A model generated the notes under the pieces. It was given only the letters and a program-made list of their open reading frames with translations. It was not told the DNA's origin and did not search any database. Below, one piece after another: positions 17,584 to 26,097 of a stretch of 64,000 nucleotides of DNA. Position 1 is the stretch's first letter, and each line of letters begins with the position of its first letter. This DNA is from Roseiflexus castenholzii DSM 13941 (GTDB taxonomy: Bacteria > Chloroflexota > Chloroflexia > Chloroflexales > Roseiflexaceae): contig NC_009767.1 of the NCBI RefSeq assembly GCF_000017805.1, positions 1,116,001 to 1,180,000 of the forward strand, in the 5' to 3' direction. The position numbers were made by a program, and so were the translations under genes.

Positions 17584-18999
17584 ATGACCCACCCAACCCC
17601 GCAAACGATGGGACAACAATTCGGCAGGCGCTCCTGGGCGGAACCGTGGAAGATCAAGATGGTTGAGCCATTGCGGGTTACCACCCGTGAGGAGCGTGAA
17701 CGCGCGCTGGCGGAAGCCGGGTACAATACCTTTCTTCTGCGCTCTGAGGATGTCTATATCGATCTGTTGACCGATAGCGGCACGAACGCCATGAGCGACC
17801 GTCAGTGGGCTGCGATCATGCTTGGCGATGAGGCGTATGCTGGCAGCCGCAACTTCTATCGGCTCGAAGCGACGATCCAGCAGTACTACGGCTATCGCTA
17901 CGTTGTGCCGACCCATCAGGGGCGCGGCGCCGAGCACCTGATCAGCCGCGCCGCTATCCGCCCCGGGCAGTATGTTCCCGGCAATATGTACTTCACCACC
18001 ACTCGCCTGCACCAGGAACTGGCCGGCGGCATTTTTGTCGATGTCATCATCGATGAAGCGCACGATCCACAATCACTGCACCCGTTCAAGGGGAATGTCG
18101 ATCTGGACAAATTGGAAGCGCTGATCCGACGTGAAGGCGCGCAGAATATCGCGTATGTGAGCCTGGCGGGCACCGTCAATATGGCGGGCGGGCAGCCGGT
18201 GAGCATGGCGAATGTGCGCGCGGTGCGCAGCCTGTGCGACCGGTATGGCGTGCGCATCTTTCTCGACGCGACGCGTATGATCGAAAATGCCTTCTTCATC
18301 CAGGAGCGTGAAGAAGGGTATGCGAACCGATCAATTGCCGAAATCCTGAAAGAGTTTTGCTCTTACACCGACGGCGCCTGGATGAGCGCCAAGAAGGATG
18401 CCTTGGTCAATATCGGCGGATGGCTGGCAGTTAACGACGCCGAATTGTTCGACGAACTGCGCAACCTGGTGGTGGTGTACGAAGGGTTGCACACCTACGG
18501 CGGGCTGGCAGGGCGCGACATGGAAGCAATGGCAGTCGGCATCGAGGAGTCGGTGCAGGATGACTACATACGCGCGCGGATCGGGCAGGTGCGCTACCTG
18601 GGAGAACTGCTAACTGATTGGGATATTCCGATTGTCCAACCGGTCGGCGGGCATGCGATTTTCCTGGATGCGCGCCGCTTCTACCCGCATATTCCGCAGC
18701 GCGAATTTCCGGCGCAGACGCTGGCGGCTGAATTATATCTCGACTCAGGCATTCGTTCGATGGAGCGCGGGATTGCCAGCGCCGGACGCGATCCGAAGAC
18801 CGGTGATCACTACTATCCGAAACTCGAACTCACACGGCTGACCATTCCACGGCGTGTCTATACCCAGGCGCATATGGACGTGGTTGCGGAAGCGGTGAAA
18901 GCCGTCTACGACGCGCGCGCTCAGACCCGCGGACTGCGCATGGTGTACGAACCGAAGTACCTGCGCTTCTTTCAGGCGCGGTTCGAGCGATTGGCGTGA
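17584..18999 (+). CDS. tpl: Tyrosine phenol-lyase (PLP, beta-eliminating lyase)
   Basis: The 471-aa protein is close to known tyrosine phenol-lyases from end to end. The enzyme splits tyrosine into phenol, pyruvate and ammonia. The PLP lysine is in MSAKKDALVNIGG. Residues that separate it from tryptophanase point to TPL: YFTTTRLHQE has the Thr where tryptophanase has Asp, and SMERGIASAGRD has the TPL-specific Arg. VPTHQGRGAE, VSLAGTVNMAGGQPVSM and RFFQARF also match. AGGAGG lies 7 nt before the ATG and the gene follows tilS/hprT by 23 bp. The C-terminal neighbour region gives no sign of a regulator such as TyrR. Confidence 0.9.
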   Translation: MTHPTPQTMGQQFGRRSWAEPWKIKMVEPLRVTTREERERALAEAGYNTFLLRSEDVYIDLLTDSGTNAMSDRQWAAIMLGDEAYAGSRNFYRLEATIQQYYGYRYVVPTHQGRGAEHLISRAAIRPGQYVPGNMYFTTTRLHQELAGGIFVDVIIDEAHDPQSLHPFKGNVDLDKLEALIRREGAQNIAYVSLAGTVNMAGGQPVSMANVRAVRSLCDRYGVRIFLDATRMIENAFFIQEREEGYANRSIAEILKEFCSYTDGAWMSAKKDALVNIGGWLAVNDAELFDELRNLVVVYEGLHTYGGLAGRDMEAMAVGIEESVQDDYIRARIGQVRYLGELLTDWDIPIVQPVGGHAIFLDARRFYPHIPQREFPAQTLAAELYLDSGIRSMERGIASAGRDPKTGDHYYPKLELTRLTIPRRVYTQAHMDVVAEAVKAVYDARAQTRGLRMVYEPKYLRFFQARFERLA

Positions 19000-19681
19000 C
19001 GATGCCCGGCCATACTCCGCCTGCCTGTTGTGGGCTTTATATTCCTCGCTGTGCTCACGCGCCCGGCAGGTGCGGCTGCGGACTGTGAACGGAGCGCTTG
19101 CCCGGGCACGTGAGATCGGAAGAGAATGTATTGCGCCGGAATCATCTCTTGCGACGATCATGGAATTCCTGCCGGGGCATCCGCATCCTGAGATTGGGTC
19201 TGCCAGAGGACGCCCGGCGCAACCATGCACAGATCTGCCGGACTTGCAGCGTGTGCAATAATGGATACAATAGCGGCAGTGTGACTCCGTCCCCGATTCG
19301 CTGGAGTCATATCAACGGTTCATGCGCTCCTCACACGTCGAACACGATGCCGTGCGCGACGACAGCGACCTCGTGATCGCCGGTCCAGGTTCAGCGATCA
19401 ACCCTTTCGCTTCCACGTAAGGAAACTCAAGGTGATGGGCGTGTGCCGCATCACCCCCGCGAATCTGCTCTGCAAAGCGCCCCTGGCTGTGGAGTCAAGC
19501 CCTGGCTCAGGACGGGCAGACTCTGAGGGACTTCGTTCACATGAGACGAAGGTTCAAAAAATCTGAGCAGCACGACAAGGCGCCGGGATTGTCTGGCGCT
19601 GTGAACAGGCGCATCGGTCACGGTGCAGATGCCCCACTCGCAACCACCACACCATGTTTCATGCCAAAAGAGGAGGTTCGT
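19000..19681 (+). other. Intergenic region: long leader before the sugar-binding lipoprotein gene
   Basis: No gene is supported. Codons 19541-19681 are open in frame with the downstream gene but lack a start signal and sit before the real Shine-Dalgarno. The region holds the promoter at 19244-19271. If used, that promoter gives a leader of about 400 nt with several small GC-rich inverted repeats but no riboswitch class I can name. Confidence 0.4.
19244..19271 (+). promoter_or_regulatory. Candidate promoter of the binding-protein/STAS operon
   Basis: TTGCAG at 19244-19249 and TACAAT at 19266-19271 are separated by 16 nt. Downstream is a long untranslated leader to ATG 19682. Confidence 0.4.
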
Positions 19682-20674
19682 ATGCCTACCCTAACCTCAC
19701 GACACATGCCACTTTTTCTGCTCATGCTCATTGTTGCGCTTACCGCCTGCACTGCGCCGACATCCGCCCCGACCGGCAACAACGCGCCGCGTCAGTGGCG
19801 TATTGGAATGTCTCAGGCAAACAACGCCGAGCCGTGGCGCCAGGCGATGAATGACCAGATTGCCGCCGCCGCTGCCCGTTATCCGCACATCCGCATTGAG
19901 TTCACCGATGCACGCCAGAACAATGCGCAACAGGTCGCCGATGTCGAGACCTTTCTCCAGCAAGGGATCGACCTGCTGATCATTTCACCCAACGAAGCCA
20001 CCCCGCTTACGAATATCGTCGCACAAGCGTTTCAGCGCGGCATTCCGGTGATCGTGCTGGATCGCAAGGTGAGGGGCGACCAGTACACTATGTGGATCGG
20101 GGCCGACAACCGCCTGATCGGTCGGAAAGCGGGTGAGTATACGGCGCGCTGGTGCCGTGAACAGCAACGATCGCCGTGCAACGTGATCGAACTGCGCGGT
20201 CTGGAAGGCTCCACACCGGCGCAGGAACGCGGCGATGGCTTCCGCGAAGGGATTGCTGGCAACCCGGATGTGCGCATCATTGCCAGCCAGAATGCCGATT
20301 GGCTGGCCGAGCGCGCCGCACCGCTATCGCGCGCGATGTTGGAAGCCAACCCTGTGGTTGATGTCGTCTATGCCCACAACGATCCTATGGCTATCGCGTC
20401 CTTCACCATGGCGCGGGATCTGGGGCGTGACCCGGACTCGATCCTGTTCATCGGCATCGACGCTCTTCCGACGCCCGATGGCGGCATCCAGGCGGTGCGG
20501 CAGGGACAACTCGATGTCACCTATGTGTACCCGACCGGTGGGGCGGAAGCTGTCGAGTGGGCGATTCGGATACTGGAGCGAGGCGAAACGCCACCGCGCG
20601 AGGTTATTCTTGACACGGAAGAAGTGACCAGGGCGAATGCCGACGCTCTATGGCAAAAATATGGAGGGCGGTAA
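19682..20674 (+). CDS. Sugar-binding lipoprotein (Peripla_BP_4 / RbsB-like)
   Basis: A 330-aa secreted protein. The signal peptide ends in the lipobox LTAC (Cys about residue 22), followed by a Thr/Pro-rich linker. The mature part has the periplasmic sugar-binding fold, with RIGMSQANNAEPWRQ, then a strand LLIISPNEATPL, IPVIVLDRKV and the hinge region VVYAHNDPMAIA. AGGAGG at 19671-19676 sits 5 nt before ATG 19682. The only partner is the STAS receptor 2 bp downstream. No ABC permease or ATPase is nearby, so sensing rather than transport is the likely job. The ligand is unknown, though a monosaccharide is typical of the family. Confidence 0.88.
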   Translation: MPTLTSRHMPLFLLMLIVALTACTAPTSAPTGNNAPRQWRIGMSQANNAEPWRQAMNDQIAAAAARYPHIRIEFTDARQNNAQQVADVETFLQQGIDLLIISPNEATPLTNIVAQAFQRGIPVIVLDRKVRGDQYTMWIGADNRLIGRKAGEYTARWCREQQRSPCNVIELRGLEGSTPAQERGDGFREGIAGNPDVRIIASQNADWLAERAAPLSRAMLEANPVVDVVYAHNDPMAIASFTMARDLGRDPDSILFIGIDALPTPDGGIQAVRQGQLDVTYVYPTGGAEAVEWAIRILERGETPPREVILDTEEVTRANADALWQKYGGR

Positions 20675-20676
20675 TC

Positions 20677-22197
20677 ATGCGCAGTATTCGGACGGTGTGG
20701 TTGACCATTTTGCTCCTCTTTGCGTTGTTGCCCATGCTCGTTGTTGGTGGTGTTCTCTCCTGGATCGGGAGAGACCTGCAAATCCGGCAGGCGCTGAGCA
20801 TTCAGCATGAGATTGCCGAACGCAGCGAGGCGCTTGTGGTGAACTTTGTCGAAGAGGCGCTTCTGGAGGCGAACATACTGGTGCGCACACCCGCCTTTGT
20901 GAATGGATCGCCGGAACAGCAGCGCGCATTGCTGTCGCAGACGCTCTTCGAGCGCAATCTGTTCGACAGCCTCGTCATTGCGGATGCAGCCGGCGTGGAA
21001 CGGTTGGGCGTCTCGCGTCTTGGCATCGCGCGCCCCGATCAACTGACCAACCGCGCGTCCGATCCTATGTTTGCCGCAGCGGTGAGCACGGAACAACCGA
21101 CGTTTGGCGAACTGCGGACCCATCCGCTCAACGGCGAATTGTTGTTACCTATCGCACTGCCGTACCGCTTTCCCGGCGCCGCGAGCGTCACGGGCGTCCT
21201 GTTTGCCGAGGCGCGTATGAGCCGGGTGATTGAGCAGGTCGTCAACATACCGGTCGGTATGAACGGCGCCGTCACGCTCTTCAATCGGAACGGGCAGGTT
21301 ATTGCCCACCGTAATCGCGACCTGATCGGGCGAACCGTGGCGCTGCCGGTGACAGACGAACCGCAGACTCTGAGCGGCGCGGCCGGCACGATTGTCCTCA
21401 TGACCCTGCGCGATGTCGTGACGGGCGACTACATCTTGCGCATTGCCGTCGAACAACCGGTGGATGAGGTCTATCAACCATTTGTTCAAAATCTCCAGAT
21501 TATCGCAGCACTGGTGGCGCTGACCGCAAGTGCGGCTGTGGTGGGCAGTATGATCGTTGTTCAGACGATCACCCGCCCGATTCTGCGCCTTGCCCATGTG
21601 AGCGAAGCGATCAGCGTCGGCGATCTGTCGCAACGGGTTCCAGTCACGAGGCGTGATGAGATCGGACTATTGCAGCAGAACTTCAATCGGATGGCGGAGA
21701 ATATTCTTGCGCAGCAAACGGCGCTCGCTGCGCGCAACGCCGAACTCGAACAAAGTTTCCAGGCGCAGCGCCGGTTGTTCGAGACGGTGCAGCAACTCTC
21801 AACACCGCTGCTGCCGGTGTGGGAAGGAGTGGTGGTGATGCCGATCATCGGGCACGTGGACGCCGAACGCGGTCGGGCAATCCTCGACGCCCTGTTGCAC
21901 GGGATTGCCGAACGACGCGCGCGGGTCGCTATTCTGGACATTACCGGCATCGCCACTGTTGATACGTCAGTGATCGCCATACTGACGCGCATGATGCAGG
22001 CATCTGCGCTGATTGGCGCAACGCCGATGCTGGCGGGCATCTCGGCAGTGACGGCGCACCTGATGGTGCAGGAGGGGGCCGCCGACCTGAAGGTGCAGAC
22101 GTATCGCACGTTACAGAGCGCAATTATGGCTGCCATTGAAGGAGATCGCCCCTTTCCTTTGCGGGTCTCGAACGGAAGACAGCCACGCACCGGATGA
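20677..22197 (+). CDS. Membrane receptor with dCache-like sensor, HAMP and RsbR-type STAS domains
   Basis: A 506-aa protein. A transmembrane helix at about 6-28 is followed by an extracellular sensor to about 270 and a second helix near 275-297. Next comes a HAMP domain (TRPILRLAHVSEAISVGD to MAENI), then a short coiled coil and a STAS domain (about 365-490). The STAS part resembles RsbR: MPIIGHVDAERGRAILDALL and DITGIATVDTSVIAIL, keeping the Thr that RsbT-like kinases phosphorylate. There is no kinase, cyclase or chemotaxis output domain. GGAGGG is 8 nt before ATG 20677. It probably relays ligand status from the adjacent lipoprotein to a stressosome-like switch encoded elsewhere. Confidence 0.82.
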   Translation: MRSIRTVWLTILLLFALLPMLVVGGVLSWIGRDLQIRQALSIQHEIAERSEALVVNFVEEALLEANILVRTPAFVNGSPEQQRALLSQTLFERNLFDSLVIADAAGVERLGVSRLGIARPDQLTNRASDPMFAAAVSTEQPTFGELRTHPLNGELLLPIALPYRFPGAASVTGVLFAEARMSRVIEQVVNIPVGMNGAVTLFNRNGQVIAHRNRDLIGRTVALPVTDEPQTLSGAAGTIVLMTLRDVVTGDYILRIAVEQPVDEVYQPFVQNLQIIAALVALTASAAVVGSMIVVQTITRPILRLAHVSEAISVGDLSQRVPVTRRDEIGLLQQNFNRMAENILAQQTALAARNAELEQSFQAQRRLFETVQQLSTPLLPVWEGVVVMPIIGHVDAERGRAILDALLHGIAERRARVAILDITGIATVDTSVIAILTRMMQASALIGATPMLAGISAVTAHLMVQEGAADLKVQTYRTLQSAIMAAIEGDRPFPLRVSNGRQPRTG

Positions 22198-22505
22198 AAT
22201 GGACAGCGATGTGTCGTCAGGGGTGGGTTTGGGGAGAATGCGACAAGGATTTCTGGCGCGCCAACGCCCGTTTTCCCCGCATCCACCTGTCTCCTTCTCC
22301 CGCAAGGTCAAAACGCTGTGAATCGGGTCTGAACCCAACTGTCACGGAGAGCGCGCGAGCGCCATGCCGTCGGCGTTCAGTTCGTTCCTGACACAATCTG
22401 ACGGATGACGGCGCTCCCCGCTTTTGCGGCGCCAGGAGCGGGGACAAACAAGAAGCGGCTGAGACGAACCCCAGCCGCCAGATGGATACTGAGTTGAATG
22501 TTCTG
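22198..22505. other. Intergenic region between convergent genes
   Basis: No gene is seen. Two inverted repeats are visible: CCCCGCT/AGCGGGG near 22417-22444 and GCGGCTG/CAGCCGC at 22455-22461 and 22472-22478. The second lies 28 bp beyond the stop of the minus-strand gene. Neither has a clear T-run. Confidence 0.35.
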
Positions 22506-23072
22506 CTACGCCTGTGCAGAGGAGCGCTGCTCAAAGTGAATATAGGGCGCGGAGCGCACCGCCGCGTAGACCATACCCAGGATCATCCCATAGACCATAT
22601 TCTGGATCAGGAACGAAGGCGCATAGATTTCGAGCAGCAGTGGGTTGACAATCGGCAGGACAATGAAATAGGCAATCAGCCAGATCGCCAGACCGTACAC
22701 AAAGCCGAACACCACCGGCGCGCCGTAATCGAGCGGCATCTTCCAGACGCGGCAGGAGATTGTGCCATACAGAGCGCCAAAGAACGCCGAGAGCGACAGG
22801 TGGATCAGGCTGCCGACGATCACCGGAATGGCGACAAACCCTTCACCGGCGGTCGCACCCAGCCCTAGCACAAATGTCGAAATCAGTTTTGCCGCCTTCC
22901 ACAGATCGGCGCCCATCGCAATCGCCAGGATCGCACCAACCACCGCCATCGTGACACCGCCAACCAGACCGGCGACTGCACCACCGACTTCGATCTTCGT
23001 CAGCAGTGGTGTTGCCGATGCGCGAACAACCTGCGACGCTGCTGAACGACTGACCTGCGATTGCGTGCTCAT
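22506..23072 (-). CDS. Small multi-pass membrane protein, paralogue A
   Basis: The 188-aa protein has a polar N-terminus of about 25 residues and then four or five transmembrane helices (VGGAVAGLVGGVTMAVVGAI, FVAIPVIVGSLIHLSLSAFF, APVVFGFVYGLAIWLIAYFI). It shares length, order and many residues with the neighbour at 23717-24277 (WKMPLxYGAPxVFGFVYGL, LLEIYAPSFLIQN), so the two arose by tandem duplication. GGAGG precedes ATG 23072. I do not recognise a characterised family. The hydrophobic GxxxG-rich helices suggest an inner-membrane protein of unknown role. Confidence 0.75.
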   Translation of the reverse strand: MSTQSQVSRSAASQVVRASATPLLTKIEVGGAVAGLVGGVTMAVVGAILAIAMGADLWKAAKLISTFVLGLGATAGEGFVAIPVIVGSLIHLSLSAFFGALYGTISCRVWKMPLDYGAPVVFGFVYGLAIWLIAYFIVLPIVNPLLLEIYAPSFLIQNMVYGMILGMVYAAVRSAPYIHFEQRSSAQA

Positions 23073-23716
23073 TGCGCTCCTCCTTGAATGAATGCGCCAG
23101 GTTTGTAACTCCTGATAGAAAGACGATACTCTGTTTGGTTGACGGAGAAACGTTGCAAAGGGGTTTATCGTTAATATAGCAGGTTGGGCAAAACCTGTGC
23201 ATGTCCAGAAGTCGAGATCACGCCTCACCAATGAGAGGAGCGTTCCCCGCCGTTCGGCGGGTTTGTGGTGTGTTTCACGTGTGGGGTGGGGGGAACGGCG
23301 CCTTTCTATTCTTGCTTCAGCCCTACGTGCTGCTCACCGCCTTTCTCCAGGACCCACGAAGATGCGGACGACCATCCTGCCACCGATGCGCCTGTGCGGC
23401 GCCGGCGTCAGGACAAAAGACTCATGGGTTGGGCGACGTTCTTCGTCTCCTCTCACGCTGAACGTTCGATTCTCGAAGTCCATGCTGCACGAGGGGAGAG
23501 GGGGTATGGCGGTGAGGATGGACGAAGAGTGCGATGCGGCAAATACCCCCTCATCCCTGAAAAACACCCCGCTCAAGCGGGGGAGTCGCTGCCATGTCCG
23601 AGTTTCTGGCTTCCTGCGTTCAACGTATAATGTGTCGTATGCAATGTGCGACATTCAACATGGCAGCGACATCGCATTGCCACGTCGCTGCCTGCCACCT
23701 CTTACCGCTGCCTGCC
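23073..23716. other. Intergenic region between the two membrane paralogues
   Basis: Frames here lack start signals and family resemblance. Visible structure is a CCCGCC-GTTC-GGCGGG hairpin at 23246-23261 and the minus-strand terminator at 23560-23583. The rest, about 500 bp, holds nothing I can name. Confidence 0.4.
23560..23583 (-). terminator. Intrinsic terminator after membrane paralogue B
   Basis: On the minus strand CCCCGC-TTGA-GCGGGG is followed by TGTTTTT. It lies about 130 nt after the stop of the gene at 23717-24277. Confidence 0.65.
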
Positions 23717-24277
23717 CTACGCCTTCACCGCTCTGTGCCGCTCGCTACGCTCCTCACGCCGATCAAAGCGCGATGACGAACGCAGAAAACCGTATGCCAA
23801 CCCCGTCGAAAGCCCATACGTCAGGTTCTGGATCAGAAATGCCGGAGCATAGATTTCGAGCACCAGCGGATTGAGCAGCGGCAGTATGATGAAGTAGGCG
23901 ATCAACCAGATCGTCAATCCGTACACGAAGCCGAACACCATTGGCGCGCCATAACTGAGCGGCATCTTCCAGATGCGCGTCGTCAGTACGCCAAAACCGA
24001 TCCCGAACAACGCCGAGAGCGCCAGATGGATCAGGCTGCCAATGACGACCGGACCGGCGAGGAAGCCCGGCGCCGTCGCTGCATCGGGGTTTACCACGAA
24101 TGTGGAGATTAATTTCGGGGCTTTCCAAAGGTCATCGCCAATGGCGATAGCAAGCGCTGCGCCGATGATTGCCATCATGACCCCACCGATCAGTCCGGCA
24201 AGCGCTCCGCTCAGCTCGACCCGCATGCCCGACCGACTTTCAACGACCAATCCGTTCACGCTCGTCTCGATGTTCAT
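23717..24277 (-). CDS. Small multi-pass membrane protein, paralogue B
   Basis: A 186-aa homologue of the protein at 22506-23072. It has the same helix order: LSGALAGLIGGVMMAIIGAA, then IHLALSALFGIGFGVL, WKMPLSYGAPMVFGFVYGL and IYAPAFLIQNLTYGL. It ends in a charged Arg/Glu-rich tail (DRREERSERHRAVKA), whereas paralogue A ends differently, so the tails may give the two proteins different cytoplasmic contacts. AAGGAGG lies 7 nt before ATG 24277, and a near-consensus sigma70 promoter is upstream. Function unknown. Confidence 0.75.
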   Translation of the reverse strand: MNIETSVNGLVVESRSGMRVELSGALAGLIGGVMMAIIGAALAIAIGDDLWKAPKLISTFVVNPDAATAPGFLAGPVVIGSLIHLALSALFGIGFGVLTTRIWKMPLSYGAPMVFGFVYGLTIWLIAYFIILPLLNPLVLEIYAPAFLIQNLTYGLSTGLAYGFLRSSSRFDRREERSERHRAVKA

Positions 24278-24770
24278 GGGATACCTCCTTGTGATCGGCG
24301 CATGATGCGATGCGCAACCGTACCGTCTGGATGTGTGCGCGATGTTTCGGAGGCGGTGCGGAGAGAAGAATACAAATCAAATTATAGTAAATGCAGACAA
24401 ACTATGTCAAGTTTGTTCGAAAAGGTACAAGCGAGGGATGAGAACCAGTGACCGGAAATCGGGAACGGGTCAGGAAGTGGGGAGTGGGGACTCACCTCCC
24501 ATCTCTCACCTGCCGCCTGCCCACGTGCAATGTGCATCTTCCCGCCTTTGATGGACAACCTTTTGCGTCTTTGTATTTCGCAAAAGCGCAGTACTCGCAG
24601 GTCGTAAGCAGGATATAATACTATGGTTGAATCCGAAGCGTGCTGGTTATGAATCGGCGTGAGCAGACGTCGCCGGGGCGCCAGGTGAGGAGGAGCGGAG
24701 GGATGCACATTCGCCAGCATCCTTGTGACCCTTAATCGTTCTGGCGACGAATGATCTGAGGAACGCTGCG
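24278..24770. other. Divergent intergenic region upstream of the nitrilase
   Basis: No gene is supported. It contains the strong minus-strand promoter at 24381-24410 and, for the plus strand, a TATAAT at 24614-24619 about 150 nt before the nitrilase without a recognisable -35. Around 24380-24430 the DNA is AT-rich. Confidence 0.4.
24381..24410 (-). promoter_or_regulatory. Near-consensus sigma70 promoter for membrane paralogue B
   Basis: On the minus strand TTGACA (24410-24405) and TATAAT (24386-24381) match consensus at all 12 positions, with an 18-nt spacer. The leader to ATG 24277 is about 97 nt. It is the strongest-looking promoter in the window. Confidence 0.75.
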
Positions 24771-25523
24771 ATGAGACTGTGCGCCGCTCAGATACGACCT
24801 GTCATGGGCGATATTGCAAGAAATGCTGCGCGGCATTTTGAAATCGTCGATCTTGCTGTCGCCTGCCACGCCGACCTGGTGTTCTTCCCGGAGCTGTCGC
24901 TGACGGGTTATGCGCCCCCGCTTGCAACGTCGCTCGCCAGCAGCGCCGCCGATCCTTGTCTTAACGCATTGCAGCAGCGTAGCGATGCGCATAACATCGT
25001 CATTGGCGCAGGTCTGCCGATTGCCGCCGATTCCGGCGTCCAGATCGGTATGGTCTGGTTCGTGCCAGACGCGCCGCGTCGCGTGTACGCAAAGCAACAA
25101 TTGCACGTCGATGAAATGTCCTGCTTCGTGCCGGGCAGCGAACAGATTATTTTGGAGGTCGCAGGCTGGAGACTGGCGCCGGCTCTATGCTATGAGTCGC
25201 TCCAGATGAACCATGCTGATGGCGCAGCTCGTCTGGGCGCAGAGGTTTATCTCGCCAGCGTCGCCAAACCCGCAGGCAATCTGGCGAAAGCGATGCTGCA
25301 TTATCCCGCAGTCGCTCGCAGGCATGCCATGTACGTCATCATGGCGAACTGTACGGGTCCATGCGACGACTTTGTGAGCGTTGGTCAGTCGGCTGTATGG
25401 AATAGCCGTGGGGAGCGGCTCGCGCATATGGGCAGTGACTCGGAGGGGGTGGTGATGCTGGACGTGGACAGCGGAACTGCAAGCGTTCACGAGATTGCCG
25501 GTGGGTCAAGAACACGAGAGTAA
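24771..25523 (+). CDS. Carbon-nitrogen hydrolase (nitrilase superfamily)
   Basis: A 250-aa member with the Glu-Lys-Cys triad: FFPELSLTGYAP (Glu near 45), RRVYAKQQLH (Lys near 108) and LAPALCYESLQ (Cys near 145). The superfamily hydrolyses amides or nitriles of small molecules. The subfamily and substrate cannot be settled here. ATG 24771 starts the conserved MRLCAAQIRPVMGDI strand. The stop codon lies at the left edge of a MITE-like element. If the element were removed, the frame would end TRE then TGA, so the insertion replaced the stop codon without changing the protein. Confidence 0.85.
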   Translation: MRLCAAQIRPVMGDIARNAARHFEIVDLAVACHADLVFFPELSLTGYAPPLATSLASSAADPCLNALQQRSDAHNIVIGAGLPIAADSGVQIGMVWFVPDAPRRVYAKQQLHVDEMSCFVPGSEQIILEVAGWRLAPALCYESLQMNHADGAARLGAEVYLASVAKPAGNLAKAMLHYPAVARRHAMYVIMANCTGPCDDFVSVGQSAVWNSRGERLAHMGSDSEGVVMLDVDSGTASVHEIAGGSRTRE

Positions 25524-25700
25524 GGAACTATTCACGGTTGGGGTAAACGATGCCGCCGGTCGCCCAAGACGGCGGTTTGGGGTCCGCCCCTGAAGGAGAA
25601 ACGGCGGCGGAATGGTCTCAGCAAACGCCAACGCACGGCGCCCAGTCGCCCCAAGGCGCCGCATAGAACGCCTGCGCCCCCAGGAAGAGCGTGAATAGTT
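25522..25700. mobile_element. MITE-like element with 11-bp inverted ends and 8-bp direct flanks
   Basis: AACTATTCACG at 25526-25536 is inverted as CGTGAATAGTT at 25690-25700. The 8-mer ACGAGAGT flanks it at 25514-25521 and 25701-25708, as a target duplication would. Four bases (AAGG) precede the left inverted repeat. The 155-bp interior is GC-rich with its own short palindromes and no gene. Confidence 0.65.
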
Positions 25701-25722
25701 ACGAGAGTGACCGACGACAACG

Positions 25723-26037
25723 GTGACGCTGTGCCCACAAGACCTGGCTGTTCTGCGCGATATTCTGCGCCAATATGACCAGGCGCGCGTCTTTGGTTTG
25801 CGCGCCACCGGCGCCGCCGGACGCACATCCGACGTTGATCTGGCGATTACTGCACCGGATATGAGCAGCAGTGCGTGGCACGATTTCTGCGAAGCGCTCG
25901 AGTGCGCGCCGATCATTGATGAATTGGATATTGTGCGCGAAGAGGACGTGGTCGAAGAGCGGTTGCGTGAGGCGATGCAGCGGGATGAGGTTGTGATGTA
26001 CCAATCGGGCGATGGGGAGAGTCGCACAGAACCATGA
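25723..26037 (+). CDS. Small nucleotidyltransferase-fold (MNT-like) protein
   Basis: The frame encodes 104 aa from GTG 25723. RVFGLRATGAAGRTSDVDLAI near residues 22-42 matches the core of the MNT/KNTase fold. The metal pair DVD is kept, but the usual Gly-Ser is Gly-Leu. The remaining half is acidic (ELDIVREEDVVEERL). MNT proteins are often antitoxins to HEPN toxins, but no HEPN gene follows (rtcB is next, 60 bp on). It could be an orphan or a minimal nucleotidyltransferase. The start is weakly supported, with only a GAGAG upstream and the MITE just before. Confidence 0.6.
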   Translation: MTLCPQDLAVLRDILRQYDQARVFGLRATGAAGRTSDVDLAITAPDMSSSAWHDFCEALECAPIIDELDIVREEDVVEERLREAMQRDEVVMYQSGDGESRTEP

Positions 26038-26097
26038 GATCGTCCTGGGCGCAATGGTTCTCTGGATTTTGTTCTGAAAGCGAAAGAAGGCGCATCT

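Noticed and set aside
19000..19681. A riboswitch or tRNA in the leader before the sugar-binding gene
   Set aside because: No T-loop signature and no motif of a known riboswitch class could be found by eye; only short inverted repeats.
23197..23874. 225-codon plus-strand frame between the membrane paralogues
   Set aside because: No recognisable domain, no Shine-Dalgarno, and it runs into the antisense of paralogue B.
24771..25523. Assignment of the nitrilase as NAD synthetase or omega-amidase
   Set aside because: Only the superfamily triad is visible; neighbours do not support a specific pathway.
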